In this document: piece after piece, positions 30,897-39,931 of the stretch | Layout: the number at the start of each line of letters is the position of its first letter | Position numbering within the stretch: position 1 is the stretch's first letter | NCBI GenBank assembly: GCA_902586435.1 | Contig: CACIHJ010000003.1 | Coordinates: 1 to 64,000 of the forward strand | DNA: 64,000 bases | Direction: 5' to 3' | Source of the DNA: an uncultured Bacteroidota bacterium | Lineage (GTDB): Bacteria; Bacteroidota; Bacteroidia; Flavobacteriales; Flavobacteriaceae | The notes under the pieces: generated by a model | The model's database searches: none | Seen by the model: only the letters and a program-made list of their open reading frames with translations | What the model was told of the DNA's origin: nothing | Position numbers and translations under genes: made by a program

Positions 30897-31382
30897 ATGA
30901 TAAATCATAAAATAAGAAAGGCTATAAAGGAAGATGTAAAAGATATACTTAGACTTTTGATTGAGTTAGCCATTTTTGAAAAGGAGCCTGATGCTGTAAA
31001 AATTACTGAAGAAGAATTAATTAATGATGGATTTGGAGATAGACCAAGATTTGAATGTTTTTTAGCAGAAGTAGAAAATGAGATTGTTGGTCTTGCTTTT
31101 TTTACTGAAAGATATTCTACATGGGTTGGAGATACATTGCATTTAGAAGATTTAATAGTTACTCAAAAATATAGGGGGCAAGGTATAGGGTTATCTCTAT
31201 ATAAATCATTTCTAAATGAAGCAAAAAATAGAGGAGTAAATAGAGTAGAGTGGTCTGTTCTTGATTGGAATAAATCCGCAATTGATTTTTATAAAAATAG
31301 TGGTGCTGAAATTGAATCTTTAAATGCTTGGAAAATTGTTAGGATGGATAAAGAGTCCATAAATCAATTTCTAAACACTTAA
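30897..31382 (+). CDS. GNAT family N-acetyltransferase
   Basis: LEDLIVTQKYRGQGIGLSLYKSFLNEAKNRGVNRVEWSVLDWNKSAIDFYKNSGA. Confidence 0.92.
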   Translation: MINHKIRKAIKEDVKDILRLLIELAIFEKEPDAVKITEEELINDGFGDRPRFECFLAEVENEIVGLAFFTERYSTWVGDTLHLEDLIVTQKYRGQGIGLSLYKSFLNEAKNRGVNRVEWSVLDWNKSAIDFYKNSGAEIESLNAWKIVRMDKESINQFLNT

Positions 31383-31391
31383 ATATTTATT

Positions 31392-32750
31392 TTAAAATCC
31401 TAATGCAACTTTTGCTATATAAAAAAATAAAAAGATTCCAAAAATATCATTTGCAGTTGTAATAAACGGACCAGTAGCAATTGCAGGGTCAATTCCTTGT
31501 TTCTCAAGGATTATTGGAACAAATGTTCCTACTAATGCTGCAATAACAATAACTCCCATCATCGATCCAGCAATAGTTAGACTCATTAAAAGGTCTTGAT
31601 TAACTATTTGACCAAAAATTATCAATATTATAGCTAATGCTAAACCATTTATTAAACTTAGACTAATTTCTTTTATTAATCTAGAAAAAAGAGAACCCTT
31701 AACAAGATCATTTGCTAGACCTTGGACAATAATTGCTGAAGATTGTACACCAACGTTTCCTGCCATAGCAGCTATTAACGGAGTATAAAAAAATAAATTC
31801 CTTAAATTAGGCTCACTCATTATTTGTTCAAAGTCTTTAAGAATAAATACACTCCCTAAACCTCCGAGTAATCCTAGAAAGAGCCATGGAAGTCTTGCTT
31901 TAGTTAATTGAAAAATAGAATCATTAGCTTCAACCTCAGAGAAGATACCTGAAGCTAATTGATAGTCTTTTTCAGCTTCATCTTTAATTAAATCAACAAT
32001 ATCATCAATAGTGATCCGTCCTAATAGTATTTTTCTGTTATTAACTACAGGAATAGCTTCAAGATCATATTTAGACATAACCTTTGCAACTTCTTCACCT
32101 TCTAGATTAACATTAACATAATCTACTTTAGGAATATAAATATCTTTGACTCTTGTTCTAGGCTTTGCAGTTAGAAGATCTTTTAATGAAACTCTTCCTT
32201 TTAACTTATTGCCTGAATCTGTAACATAGATTGAATGTACCCTTGTAACATTTTTTGCTTGTTTTCTAATTTCATCTAAACATCTAGAGATACTGAAATT
32301 TTCATTTACCTTAACCAGTTCTTTAGCCATTAGACCACCAGCAGAATTTTCTTCATACTTAAGTAGCTCCCTAATATCTCCGGCAAGTGTACTGTCTTTT
32401 AATTGAGAAAAAACTCTTTCTTGTCTCTCTTCTGTTAATTCAGAAATAATATCAGTCGCATCATCTGAATCTAATTCCTCAATTTTTTCTGCAATTTCTT
32501 TTTCAGATAAATTTTCAATTATACCCTCTCTAATGTCTTCATCAAGCTCTGCAAGAGCATCAGCACTTTTTTGTTTATCAAAAATCTTAATAATATAGAC
32601 AACCTCAGTTATATCAAGTAATTCAAAAATCTCTGCTATATCAGCATAATGAACATCTTTAAGATTCTCGATTAATTTAGTCTTATCCCCAAATGAGATA
32701 AGTTTTTTAATCCTGTCGATTAATTCTTCGTTGATTTTAAATTGGCTCAT
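31392..32750 (-). CDS. mgtE: Magnesium transporter MgtE
   Basis: MgtE N domain, CBS pair, C-terminal TM domain (AAMAGNVGVQSSAIIVQGL). Confidence 0.95.
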   Translation of the reverse strand: MSQFKINEELIDRIKKLISFGDKTKLIENLKDVHYADIAEIFELLDITEVVYIIKIFDKQKSADALAELDEDIREGIIENLSEKEIAEKIEELDSDDATDIISELTEERQERVFSQLKDSTLAGDIRELLKYEENSAGGLMAKELVKVNENFSISRCLDEIRKQAKNVTRVHSIYVTDSGNKLKGRVSLKDLLTAKPRTRVKDIYIPKVDYVNVNLEGEEVAKVMSKYDLEAIPVVNNRKILLGRITIDDIVDLIKDEAEKDYQLASGIFSEVEANDSIFQLTKARLPWLFLGLLGGLGSVFILKDFEQIMSEPNLRNLFFYTPLIAAMAGNVGVQSSAIIVQGLANDLVKGSLFSRLIKEISLSLINGLALAIILIIFGQIVNQDLLMSLTIAGSMMGVIVIAALVGTFVPIILEKQGIDPAIATGPFITTANDIFGIFLFFYIAKVALGF

Positions 32751-33516
32751 TACTAATAATTTGAGTTAATTTAATAAATTCAGAACTTGATAATTGTTCA
32801 GGTCTATACTCAAAGATACTATCTTCTAGGATAACTTCTGGAATATCTAATTTTTTTAGAGAATTTTTTATTTTTTTTCTTCTTTGTTGAAAAGAGAGCT
32901 TTACAATTTTGAATAGTAATTCTTCATCACAGTCTATTTTACTAGATTTTTTTCTTTTTAATGATAATACTGAAGAATTTACTTTTGGTTTAGGTTTAAA
33001 AACATTGGGGCTTACATCAAAATTGATTTCAACATCATAGTATAGTTTTGTTAGTACCGATAGTATTCCATATGTTTTAGTACCACTATTGCTGCAAATT
33101 CTAGCAGCTACCTCTTTTTGAAACATTCCAGTTAATGAACTTACTATCTCTCTATTTTCAATTACCTTAAAAATAATTTGAGATGAAATATTATAAGGAA
33201 AATTGCCAATTATTAATATTTCATTGTCTTTAAAAGATTTCAAATCATATTTAAGAAAATTGGCAGATATTATTTGTAATTCTTTTTTTTGATATTTCTC
33301 CTCTAAGTATTCTATGCATTCATTATCAATTTCTATAATAGATAATTTTTTTGCAGAGTCAATCAGGTGATCTGTTAATGCACCCATACCAGGGCCAATC
33401 TCAACTATTTGTTTATGTTTTTTAAAATCTACTAGTTCAGCTATTTTATTTGCAATATTATTATCTGAAAGAAAATGTTGACCAATTTTTTTTTTCGGTT
33501 TTACATTTTTTTTCAT
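32737..33516 (-). CDS. rsmA: 16S rRNA dimethyladenosine transferase RsmA (KsgA)
   Basis: KKKIGQHFLSDNNIANKI, VEIGPGMGALT, GNFPYNISSQI. Confidence 0.95.
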   Translation of the reverse strand: MKKNVKPKKKIGQHFLSDNNIANKIAELVDFKKHKQIVEIGPGMGALTDHLIDSAKKLSIIEIDNECIEYLEEKYQKKELQIISANFLKYDLKSFKDNEILIIGNFPYNISSQIIFKVIENREIVSSLTGMFQKEVAARICSNSGTKTYGILSVLTKLYYDVEINFDVSPNVFKPKPKVNSSVLSLKRKKSSKIDCDEELLFKIVKLSFQQRRKKIKNSLKKLDIPEVILEDSIFEYRPEQLSSSEFIKLTQIISNEPI

Positions 33517-33518
33517 TT

Positions 33519-34793
33519 CTATTTAATAATATCAAATCCAGTATATGGTACTAGAACATTAGGAATTGTAATCCCTTTTTTTGTTTGGTTATTCTCTAAT
33601 AATGCAGCCATAACTCTAGGAAGAGCAAGAGAACTTCCATTTAGGGTATGAAGATGCTTGTTTTTACCATCTTCAGCTTTATATCTTAAATTAAGTCTAT
33701 TAGATTGAAAAGTTCTAAAATTAGAAACTGAGCTAATTTCTAACCATTTGTTTTGACCTTTAGAGTAAACTTCAAAGTCATATGTAATAGCAGATGTAAA
33801 TCCTAAATCTCCGGCACAAAGGTTAACAACCCTATAATCTAATTTTAGCTCATTTAATATTGATTTAACATGTGATATCATCTTATCAAATGCTTCTTCA
33901 GACTTATCAGGATGTTCAATTCTTACTATTTCAACTTTATCAAATTGATGAACTCTATTTAATCCTCTAACTTCAGATCCATAGCTGCCTGCTTCTCTTC
34001 TAAAACAAGGTGTATAAGCAGTCATACAAATAGGTAATTCATTATTTTCAATTATAACATCTCTATAAAGATTAGTTAGAGGGACTTCAGAAGTTGGGAT
34101 TAAATAAAAATTATCACTTTCTACATGATACATTTGTCCATCTTTATCTGGAAGTTGACCAGTAGAAAAAGCAGACTCTTGATTTACTAGATGAGGAACA
34201 TTGTATTCTAAATATCCTGCATTAATATTTTTATCTAGAAAAAAACTAATTAAGGCTCTTTGAAGTTTAGCTCCAGCTCCTTTATATACAGGAAATCCAG
34301 AGCCAGTTATTTTACTTCCAAGTTCAAAATCTAGGATGTCATATTCTTTAGCAATGTCCCAATGATTTTGAAATTCTTTAGTTTCTTTTATATCATTATT
34401 ACTTATAAAAATTTCAATATTATCTTCTTCACTTGAGCCATCTGGAACCTCATCATCTGGAATATTAGGGATTGTAATAAGATGCTTATTTAGATCTTTT
34501 TTAATAGAGTCTAATTTTTCTGAAATTGTTTTAGATTCAGACTTAAGTGTTGATGACCTTTTCTTAAGATCATCAACATTTTTACCTGATTCATTGGACT
34601 TAAAAATTTCTGCAATTTCTTTTGAAATTGTATTTGATTCAAAAAGAATTTCTTCAAGATTTTGTTGAAGTTTTTTTCTTGAGAGGTCTAATTCAATGAC
34701 TTTATCAATAACTTCTAAATTATCAAATTTTCTTTTTTCTAAACCTTTAACTATCTCCTCTTTATTCTTTCTAAATCTATAAATCGAAAGCAT
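33519..34793 (-). CDS. serS: Seryl-tRNA synthetase
   Basis: Class II motifs (TPCFRREAGSYGSEVRGLNRVHQFDKVEIV; NGSSLALPRVMAALLE). Confidence 0.96.
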   Translation of the reverse strand: MLSIYRFRKNKEEIVKGLEKRKFDNLEVIDKVIELDLSRKKLQQNLEEILFESNTISKEIAEIFKSNESGKNVDDLKKRSSTLKSESKTISEKLDSIKKDLNKHLITIPNIPDDEVPDGSSEEDNIEIFISNNDIKETKEFQNHWDIAKEYDILDFELGSKITGSGFPVYKGAGAKLQRALISFFLDKNINAGYLEYNVPHLVNQESAFSTGQLPDKDGQMYHVESDNFYLIPTSEVPLTNLYRDVIIENNELPICMTAYTPCFRREAGSYGSEVRGLNRVHQFDKVEIVRIEHPDKSEEAFDKMISHVKSILNELKLDYRVVNLCAGDLGFTSAITYDFEVYSKGQNKWLEISSVSNFRTFQSNRLNLRYKAEDGKNKHLHTLNGSSLALPRVMAALLENNQTKKGITIPNVLVPYTGFDIIK

Positions 34794-34819
34794 TTATATA
34801 ATTTTTATTAAATATAAAC

Positions 34820-35749
34820 TTATTTGTTGATTAATTTGAGACAAAATTGTTCATCTTTTTTTAGTTGAATCTTAAGTTGATCAATAGAAGAAAATTTTTC
34901 CTCATTTCTAATTTTTTTGATTATTTCTATAGATACATTCTTTCCATAGATGTTATCTTTAAAATTAAAAAAATGAATTTCTAATGATTTATTTGTCCCC
35001 CCAACTGTTGGTCTTATGCCAATATTCATCATACCAAAGTAAGTGTTAGAATTAATTTTAGTCTTAACAAGATAAACACCATTCTTTGGTATTATTTTAT
35101 ATGTTTCCTTAATCTCAATATTTGCTGTTGGAAAATCTATTTTTTTCCCTAGACCGTCTCCATAGATTACTTTACCAGTTAGAATAAAATTTCTACCTAA
35201 AAATTTATTACATTTTTCAATTTCTCCATTTAATATTGCATTTCTAATTTTTGTTGAACTAATTGCAATAGAATCAATTTCTTGAGCAGGAATTTCTTTA
35301 ACAGTAAACATATAATCTTTGCCAAATTTCTTTAAGTCTTCCACCGATGCTTCTCTATCCTTTCCAAACTTATGATCGTATCCAATGATTATTTCTTTAA
35401 TTTTTAATTTTTTGACTAGTATTTCTTCAACGAATTCCTTTGCTCTAATCTTAGAGAAATTATTATCAAATGGGTGTATAATTAGATTATCAAGTCCAGC
35501 TTTTTCTAGAAGATTAATTTTTTCATCTATTGTATCAATCATTTTAATCTCATGAGACTTATTTAAAATCATTCTGGGATGAGGGAAGAAAGTCATAACT
35601 AGGGAAGATAAATTGTTTTTTTTAGAATCTTGAATTAATCTTTTTAAGATTTTATTATGGCCAATATGAACACCATCAAAAGTTCCTATTGTAAGTATTG
35701 ACTCTTTTTCAGATGAATATGATTTAAGATTATCAAATATTCTCATCAA
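34820..35749 (-). CDS. ribF: Bifunctional riboflavin kinase/FAD synthetase
   Basis: LTIGTFDGVHIGHNKIL, GDGLGKKIDFPTANI, MNIGIRPTVGG. Confidence 0.94.
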   Translation of the reverse strand: MMRIFDNLKSYSSEKESILTIGTFDGVHIGHNKILKRLIQDSKKNNLSSLVMTFFPHPRMILNKSHEIKMIDTIDEKINLLEKAGLDNLIIHPFDNNFSKIRAKEFVEEILVKKLKIKEIIIGYDHKFGKDREASVEDLKKFGKDYMFTVKEIPAQEIDSIAISSTKIRNAILNGEIEKCNKFLGRNFILTGKVIYGDGLGKKIDFPTANIEIKETYKIIPKNGVYLVKTKINSNTYFGMMNIGIRPTVGGTNKSLEIHFFNFKDNIYGKNVSIEIIKKIRNEEKFSSIDQLKIQLKKDEQFCLKLINK

Positions 35750-36365
35750 TGAGATTTTTAGTATTATGAGTGTTCATTGTTTGATCTATTCCGTTATGAA
35801 TAAATGATAGGACTGTTTCTGAACTGCTTGAGATGATATTAACTAAATCATCTTTTTCTTTGTCAGTCCATTCGCCAAGAACATAATCGGTCTTATTAAA
35901 GTTTTTTGAATTAAGAATTCCAACTCTAAGTCTAGGGTAATTAATGCTCTTCAAGTATTCTTCAATATCTTTTAATCCATTATGACCTCCTGAAGTTCCA
36001 TTTGCTTTAAGTTTTATATTTCCAAAATATAGATTGAGGTCATCACATACAACCAAAATATTTTTATTTGGGATTCTTTCTTTATTTTTCCAGTATAATA
36101 AAGATTTTCCTGAATTATTAACATAGTTTGAAGGTTTAAGAAGAATAACCTTTTTCCCTTTATAGCTAGCTTCAGCTCTATGTCCATGTTTTACAGATGA
36201 GAGGGGTGATTTTAGAACTTCTGCTATTTCATCTATGACCAGAAAACCTATATTGTGTCTTGTATCTGTATATTTATCACCAATATTACCAATCCCGACA
36301 ATTAAAAACTTATTCATAAGCTCTTTTTTGTTGAATCCAGAAAAAAAGTTTTGTAGAAAACCCAT
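35733..36365 (-). CDS. pth: Peptidyl-tRNA hydrolase
   Basis: LIVGIGNIGDKYTDTRHNIGF, VCDDLNLYFGNIKLKANGTSGGHNGLK. Confidence 0.95.
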   Translation of the reverse strand: MGFLQNFFSGFNKKELMNKFLIVGIGNIGDKYTDTRHNIGFLVIDEIAEVLKSPLSSVKHGHRAEASYKGKKVILLKPSNYVNNSGKSLLYWKNKERIPNKNILVVCDDLNLYFGNIKLKANGTSGGHNGLKDIEEYLKSINYPRLRVGILNSKNFNKTDYVLGEWTDKEKDDLVNIISSSSETVLSFIHNGIDQTMNTHNTKNLIDENI

Positions 36366-36409
36366 TAAATACTAAAATATCTTAATTAAAGTTAAGATTT
36401 ATTCTAATA

Positions 36410-37147
36410 TTACCCCTTGCTATCACTACCATCTTGATCCTTAGCTCCTTCATCTTTTTTACCTTCAGCAGCTCCTTCAGCAGCTCCTTCAGCAGCTCCT
36501 TCAGCAGCTCCTTCAGCTCCTTCAGCTCCTTCAGCTCCTTCAGCTCCTTCAACTCCTTCTTCACCTTCAACCTCTAGAACAGGTTCTTCAATTATCATAG
36601 ATGCTCTGGATGTTCTTACTTGACATACTACAGTATTCTCAGGATGTAAAATTTCATATTTATCACTTTGAATATCAGCCATTGTTACTTTATCTCCCAA
36701 TTGCATAGAGGAAATATCAATATCAATTGAATCAGGAAGATTAGAAGGAATAGCTTTTATTCTAATTTTTCTCTTGTTTCTACTTAACATTCCTCCATCA
36801 TTAAGAACACCTGGAGCAGATCCACTAATTATTACAGGAATATCCATTGTAATATCTTTATCCTCATGAATTTCATAAAAGTCAGCATGTATAATTCTAT
36901 CGCTTACTGGATGAAATTGAATATCTTGAAGAATAGCATTTATCTTTTTATCTCCGAAATCAAGACTCACAGTATGAGCAGCGGCAGTATATACAAGATT
37001 CTTGAAACTAATTTCAGTTGCAGAAAAGTGAATTGTTTCTTTGCCCCCATAAAGTACACAAGGAACAGATCCATTTTTTCTAAGAGATTTAGAATCACCT
37101 TTGCCTATTTTTTCTCTTTTACTACTTTTTATTTCTATTGATTTCAT
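36410..37147 (-). CDS. rplY: 50S ribosomal protein L25/general stress protein Ctc with Glu/Gly/Ala repeat tail
   Basis: KREKIGKGDSKSLRKNGSVPCVLYGG; C-terminal EGAEGAEGAAEGAAEG repeats. Confidence 0.93.
   Translation of the reverse strand: MKSIEIKSSKREKIGKGDSKSLRKNGSVPCVLYGGKETIHFSATEISFKNLVYTAAAHTVSLDFGDKKINAILQDIQFHPVSDRIIHADFYEIHEDKDITMDIPVIISGSAPGVLNDGGMLSRNKRKIRIKAIPSNLPDSIDIDISSMQLGDKVTMADIQSDKYEILHPENTVVCQVRTSRASMIIEEPVLEVEGEEGVEGAEGAEGAEGAEGAAEGAAEGAAEGAAEGKKDEGAKDQDGSDSKG
36463..36556 (-). repeat. Tandem repeats of 9-bp and 12-bp units encoding the (EGA)n/(EGAA)n tail of L25
   Basis: Repeated agctccttc and agcagctccttc on the plus strand. Confidence 0.9.
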
Positions 37148-37157
37148 TTTTTCAAGT

Positions 37158-38090
37158 TTAAGTTATAAATAATTCGTCAATTGATTTGTTATGATGAACA
37201 TTATACATAGCCTCACCAAATATTTTTGAACAAGATAATACTTCAATCTTATTAGTTTTTTTTATAGAATCAATTGAATCGGTAATTATTAAGTTTTTAA
37301 GTTTAGAATTTTCTATTTTTTCATATGCATCACCTGATAATAGTGCATGAGTACAAATTGCAATAACAGATTCTGCGCCTCTCTCAATCATAAGATCAGC
37401 AGCAGTAGTAAGAGTTCCTGCGGTATCAACCATATCATCAATTAGAATAACATTTTTTCCATTAACATCACCAATTAGCTCCATGTGAGTAATAATATTC
37501 CCTTTAGATCTTTGTTTGTAACATATTACTACATCTGAATCTAAAAATTTTGAATAAGCATATGCTCTTTTTGATCCTCCCATATCAGGAGATGCAATTG
37601 TCAAATTATCTATTTTTAAGGATTGAATATATGGTACGAAAATGGCTGATGCATACAAATGATCAACAGGTTTTTCAAAAAATCCTTGAATTTGGTCTGC
37701 ATGTAGATCCATTGTTATGATTCTTGTTGCACCAGCTGATTCAATTAGTTTAGCAATTAGTTTGGCACCTATAGGAACTCTTGGCTTATCTTTTCTATCT
37801 TGCCTAGCCCATCCAAAATATGGGATAACAGCAGTTATATGTCTAGCAGAAGCTCTTTTTGCTGCATCAAGCATTAATAACATCTCCATAAGGTTATCAG
37901 ATGAGGGGTTGGTTGATCCGATTAGAAAAACCCTAGACCCTCTTACTGATTCTTCAAAAGATGGTTGAAATTCTCCATCACTATACCTTTGAAATTCAAC
38001 CTTTCCAAGCGATTGACCAAATATTTGGGCAATTTTCTCAGATAGATTTTCACTTTGAGTACAAGAAAATATTTTTACAGGTGTTTCCAC
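37158..38090 (-). CDS. prs: Ribose-phosphate pyrophosphokinase
   Basis: YFGWARQDRKDKPR, TMDLHADQIQGFF, VILIDDMVDTAGTL. Confidence 0.96.
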   Translation of the reverse strand: METPVKIFSCTQSENLSEKIAQIFGQSLGKVEFQRYSDGEFQPSFEESVRGSRVFLIGSTNPSSDNLMEMLLMLDAAKRASARHITAVIPYFGWARQDRKDKPRVPIGAKLIAKLIESAGATRIITMDLHADQIQGFFEKPVDHLYASAIFVPYIQSLKIDNLTIASPDMGGSKRAYAYSKFLDSDVVICYKQRSKGNIITHMELIGDVNGKNVILIDDMVDTAGTLTTAADLMIERGAESVIAICTHALLSGDAYEKIENSKLKNLIITDSIDSIKKTNKIEVLSCSKIFGEAMYNVHHNKSIDELFIT

Positions 38091-38108
38091 TACTAATTAA
38101 TTGGTTTG

Positions 38109-38116
38109 CAAATTTA
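38109..38116 (-). promoter_or_regulatory. Bacteroidetes-type -7 element TAAATTTG upstream of prs
   Basis: Reverse complement of caaattta, 18 nt from the prs ATG. Confidence 0.45.
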
Positions 38117-38174
38117 TAAATAATTATTATTCGGTATAATTTTAATAAAGATTATTTACTATTAAGTAATTTAT

Positions 38175-38182
38175 TATTTTTG
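38175..38182 (+). promoter_or_regulatory. Bacteroidetes-type -7 element TATTTTTG upstream of tRNA-Leu(CAA)
   Basis: Exact TAnnTTTG match 9 nt upstream of the mature tRNA 5' end. Confidence 0.45.
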
Positions 38183-38191
38183 AGACCTTTA

Positions 38192-38273
38192 GCTTCGGTG
38201 GCGAAACTGGTAGACGCGCTGGATTCAAAATCCAGTTCCCTTAGGAGTGTGGGTTCGATTCCCACCCGAAGTA
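38192..38273 (+). tRNA. tRNA-Leu (anticodon CAA)
   Basis: Acceptor GCTTCGG/CCGAAGT, anticodon arm CTGGA-TTCAAAA-TCCAG, T arm GTGGGTTCGATTCCCAC, long variable arm. Confidence 0.95.
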
Positions 38274-38281
38274 CAAATACA

Positions 38282-38938
38282 CTAATAATCTAATATATTA
38301 TCAATACTTATTTTAGTATAGTCTTCTATGGTTTTAAAAGCTCCAACCGATTTTAATATTTCTGATGATTGAGAGCTCGTAACACCTATAGCTTTTATAT
38401 TCGCATTTTTTGCAGCTGTTACTCCTTCAATTGAGTCTTCAAAAATTATACATTCATTTTTATTGACTTTGAGCTTAGATAAGGTCTTTATATACATCTC
38501 TGGATCAGGTTTTCCCTTTGATACTTCATCTCCACAAATAATAGAACTGAAATAGTTAGTTATGCCTAGTTCTTTTATTGTCATCAAAACATTTTTTCTT
38601 ATTGCATTACTTCCAATAGATAATAAAATATTATTCTTTTTAAGATTATCTAAAAACTTTCTTAATCCATTTATTGGAAATATTTTACTCCTGTAGATAT
38701 CTCTAAAAATCACTTCTTTATCATCACTCATTTTTTCCAATTCATCTTTTGTGTATATATCTCCAAAAACACTGGTCATTAATTCAAGTGTTCCGCCCCC
38801 TTTATAATTTTTGTATATCTCATTAAAGTCATTCTCTTCTATATTATTTTTTTTGAAAAATATTCTCCATGATTCATGATGATAAGGTAAACTATCAACA
38901 AGAGTTCCGTCAAGATCAAAAATTATTGCTTTTAGCAT
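38282..38938 (-). CDS. HAD family hydrolase (beta-phosphoglucomutase-like)
   Basis: IIFDLDGTLVDSLPYHHESW, CGDEVSKGKPDPEMY, IIFEDSIEGVTAAKNANI. Confidence 0.92.
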   Translation of the reverse strand: MLKAIIFDLDGTLVDSLPYHHESWRIFFKKNNIEENDFNEIYKNYKGGGTLELMTSVFGDIYTKDELEKMSDDKEVIFRDIYRSKIFPINGLRKFLDNLKKNNILLSIGSNAIRKNVLMTIKELGITNYFSSIICGDEVSKGKPDPEMYIKTLSKLKVNKNECIIFEDSIEGVTAAKNANIKAIGVTSSQSSEILKSVGAFKTIEDYTKISIDNILDY

Positions 38939-39011
38939 TTTTGTTTTTATATAATATTAACTTAATTTATGAAATATAAATAATTATAAAGTTTAATAAA
39001 TAGTTATTAAA

Positions 39012-39914
39012 ATGGAAAATAGGAGAAATTTTATAAAAAAGACATCCCTACTATCTCTTGGTATGATTGGCTATAGCTTTAATCTACCAATTATAAAGAA
39101 TGTTGGAGGAGTTGATATTTCAGTTATTACCTATTCCTTTCAAGCTGGAACAGAAGATATGGAAACCATTATTCAATATTGTTTAGATTCTAAATCTGAT
39201 AATATAGAATTGATGGGTAATCATGTAGAAAGAACTATAGGTATGCCAAGATCTAGAAGAGATAGTGCTGATTGGAGAGCAAATGTCTCAATGAAGGAAT
39301 TTAAGAAAGTAAAAAAAGAATTTGACCAAAAGGGAATAAATATTTTTGCTTATAAACCATATTGTATGTCACCTAGGAATAAAGATGAAGAAATTGAATA
39401 TGCCATGAAAGCAACAAAAGCTTTGGGTGCTGATTATGTTACTGCAGAGTTAACGGATGAAACTAATACAAAAAGAATTTCTTACTATGCAGAAAAACAT
39501 GATGTTAAAGTTGGATATCATGGACATCTTCAATCCACTGATATCGCATGGAATTTTGCATTAGATAATTCTAAAAATAATTATATTAATCTCGATATTG
39601 GACATTATATTGCTGTTGGAGGAGTAAATACAAAAGAAACTCTTTTAAAATTTATTGAAGATAATCATGATAGAATTTGTAGCCTTCACTTAAAAGATAG
39701 AAATGCACCAACTGAAACTAATCCTGATGATAGAGATAATAAAATTTGGGGTCAAGGAGATACCCCAATAAAGGAAGTTTTATTATTAATGCAGAAAAAA
39801 TCATATAATTTTACAGCAACTATTGAACGAGAATATCCAATTCCTGAAGGATCTAATGCTGTTCAGGAAGTAATTAAATGTATGGATTATTGTAAATCCG
39901 TTTTAGATAGTTAG
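39012..39914 (+). CDS. Sugar phosphate isomerase/epimerase (xylose isomerase-like TIM barrel), secreted
   Basis: Twin-arginine-like N-terminus RRNFIKKTSLLSLGM; VGYHGH, LDIGHYIAVGG, SLHLKDR. Confidence 0.87.
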   Translation: MENRRNFIKKTSLLSLGMIGYSFNLPIIKNVGGVDISVITYSFQAGTEDMETIIQYCLDSKSDNIELMGNHVERTIGMPRSRRDSADWRANVSMKEFKKVKKEFDQKGINIFAYKPYCMSPRNKDEEIEYAMKATKALGADYVTAELTDETNTKRISYYAEKHDVKVGYHGHLQSTDIAWNFALDNSKNNYINLDIGHYIAVGGVNTKETLLKFIEDNHDRICSLHLKDRNAPTETNPDDRDNKIWGQGDTPIKEVLLLMQKKSYNFTATIEREYPIPEGSNAVQEVIKCMDYCKSVLDS

Positions 39915-39931
39915 ATCAAAATAATTTATAA

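Noticed and set aside
36382-36570. 62-aa KELKEL repeat ORF on the minus strand
   Set aside because: Alternative frame of the rplY repeat tail.
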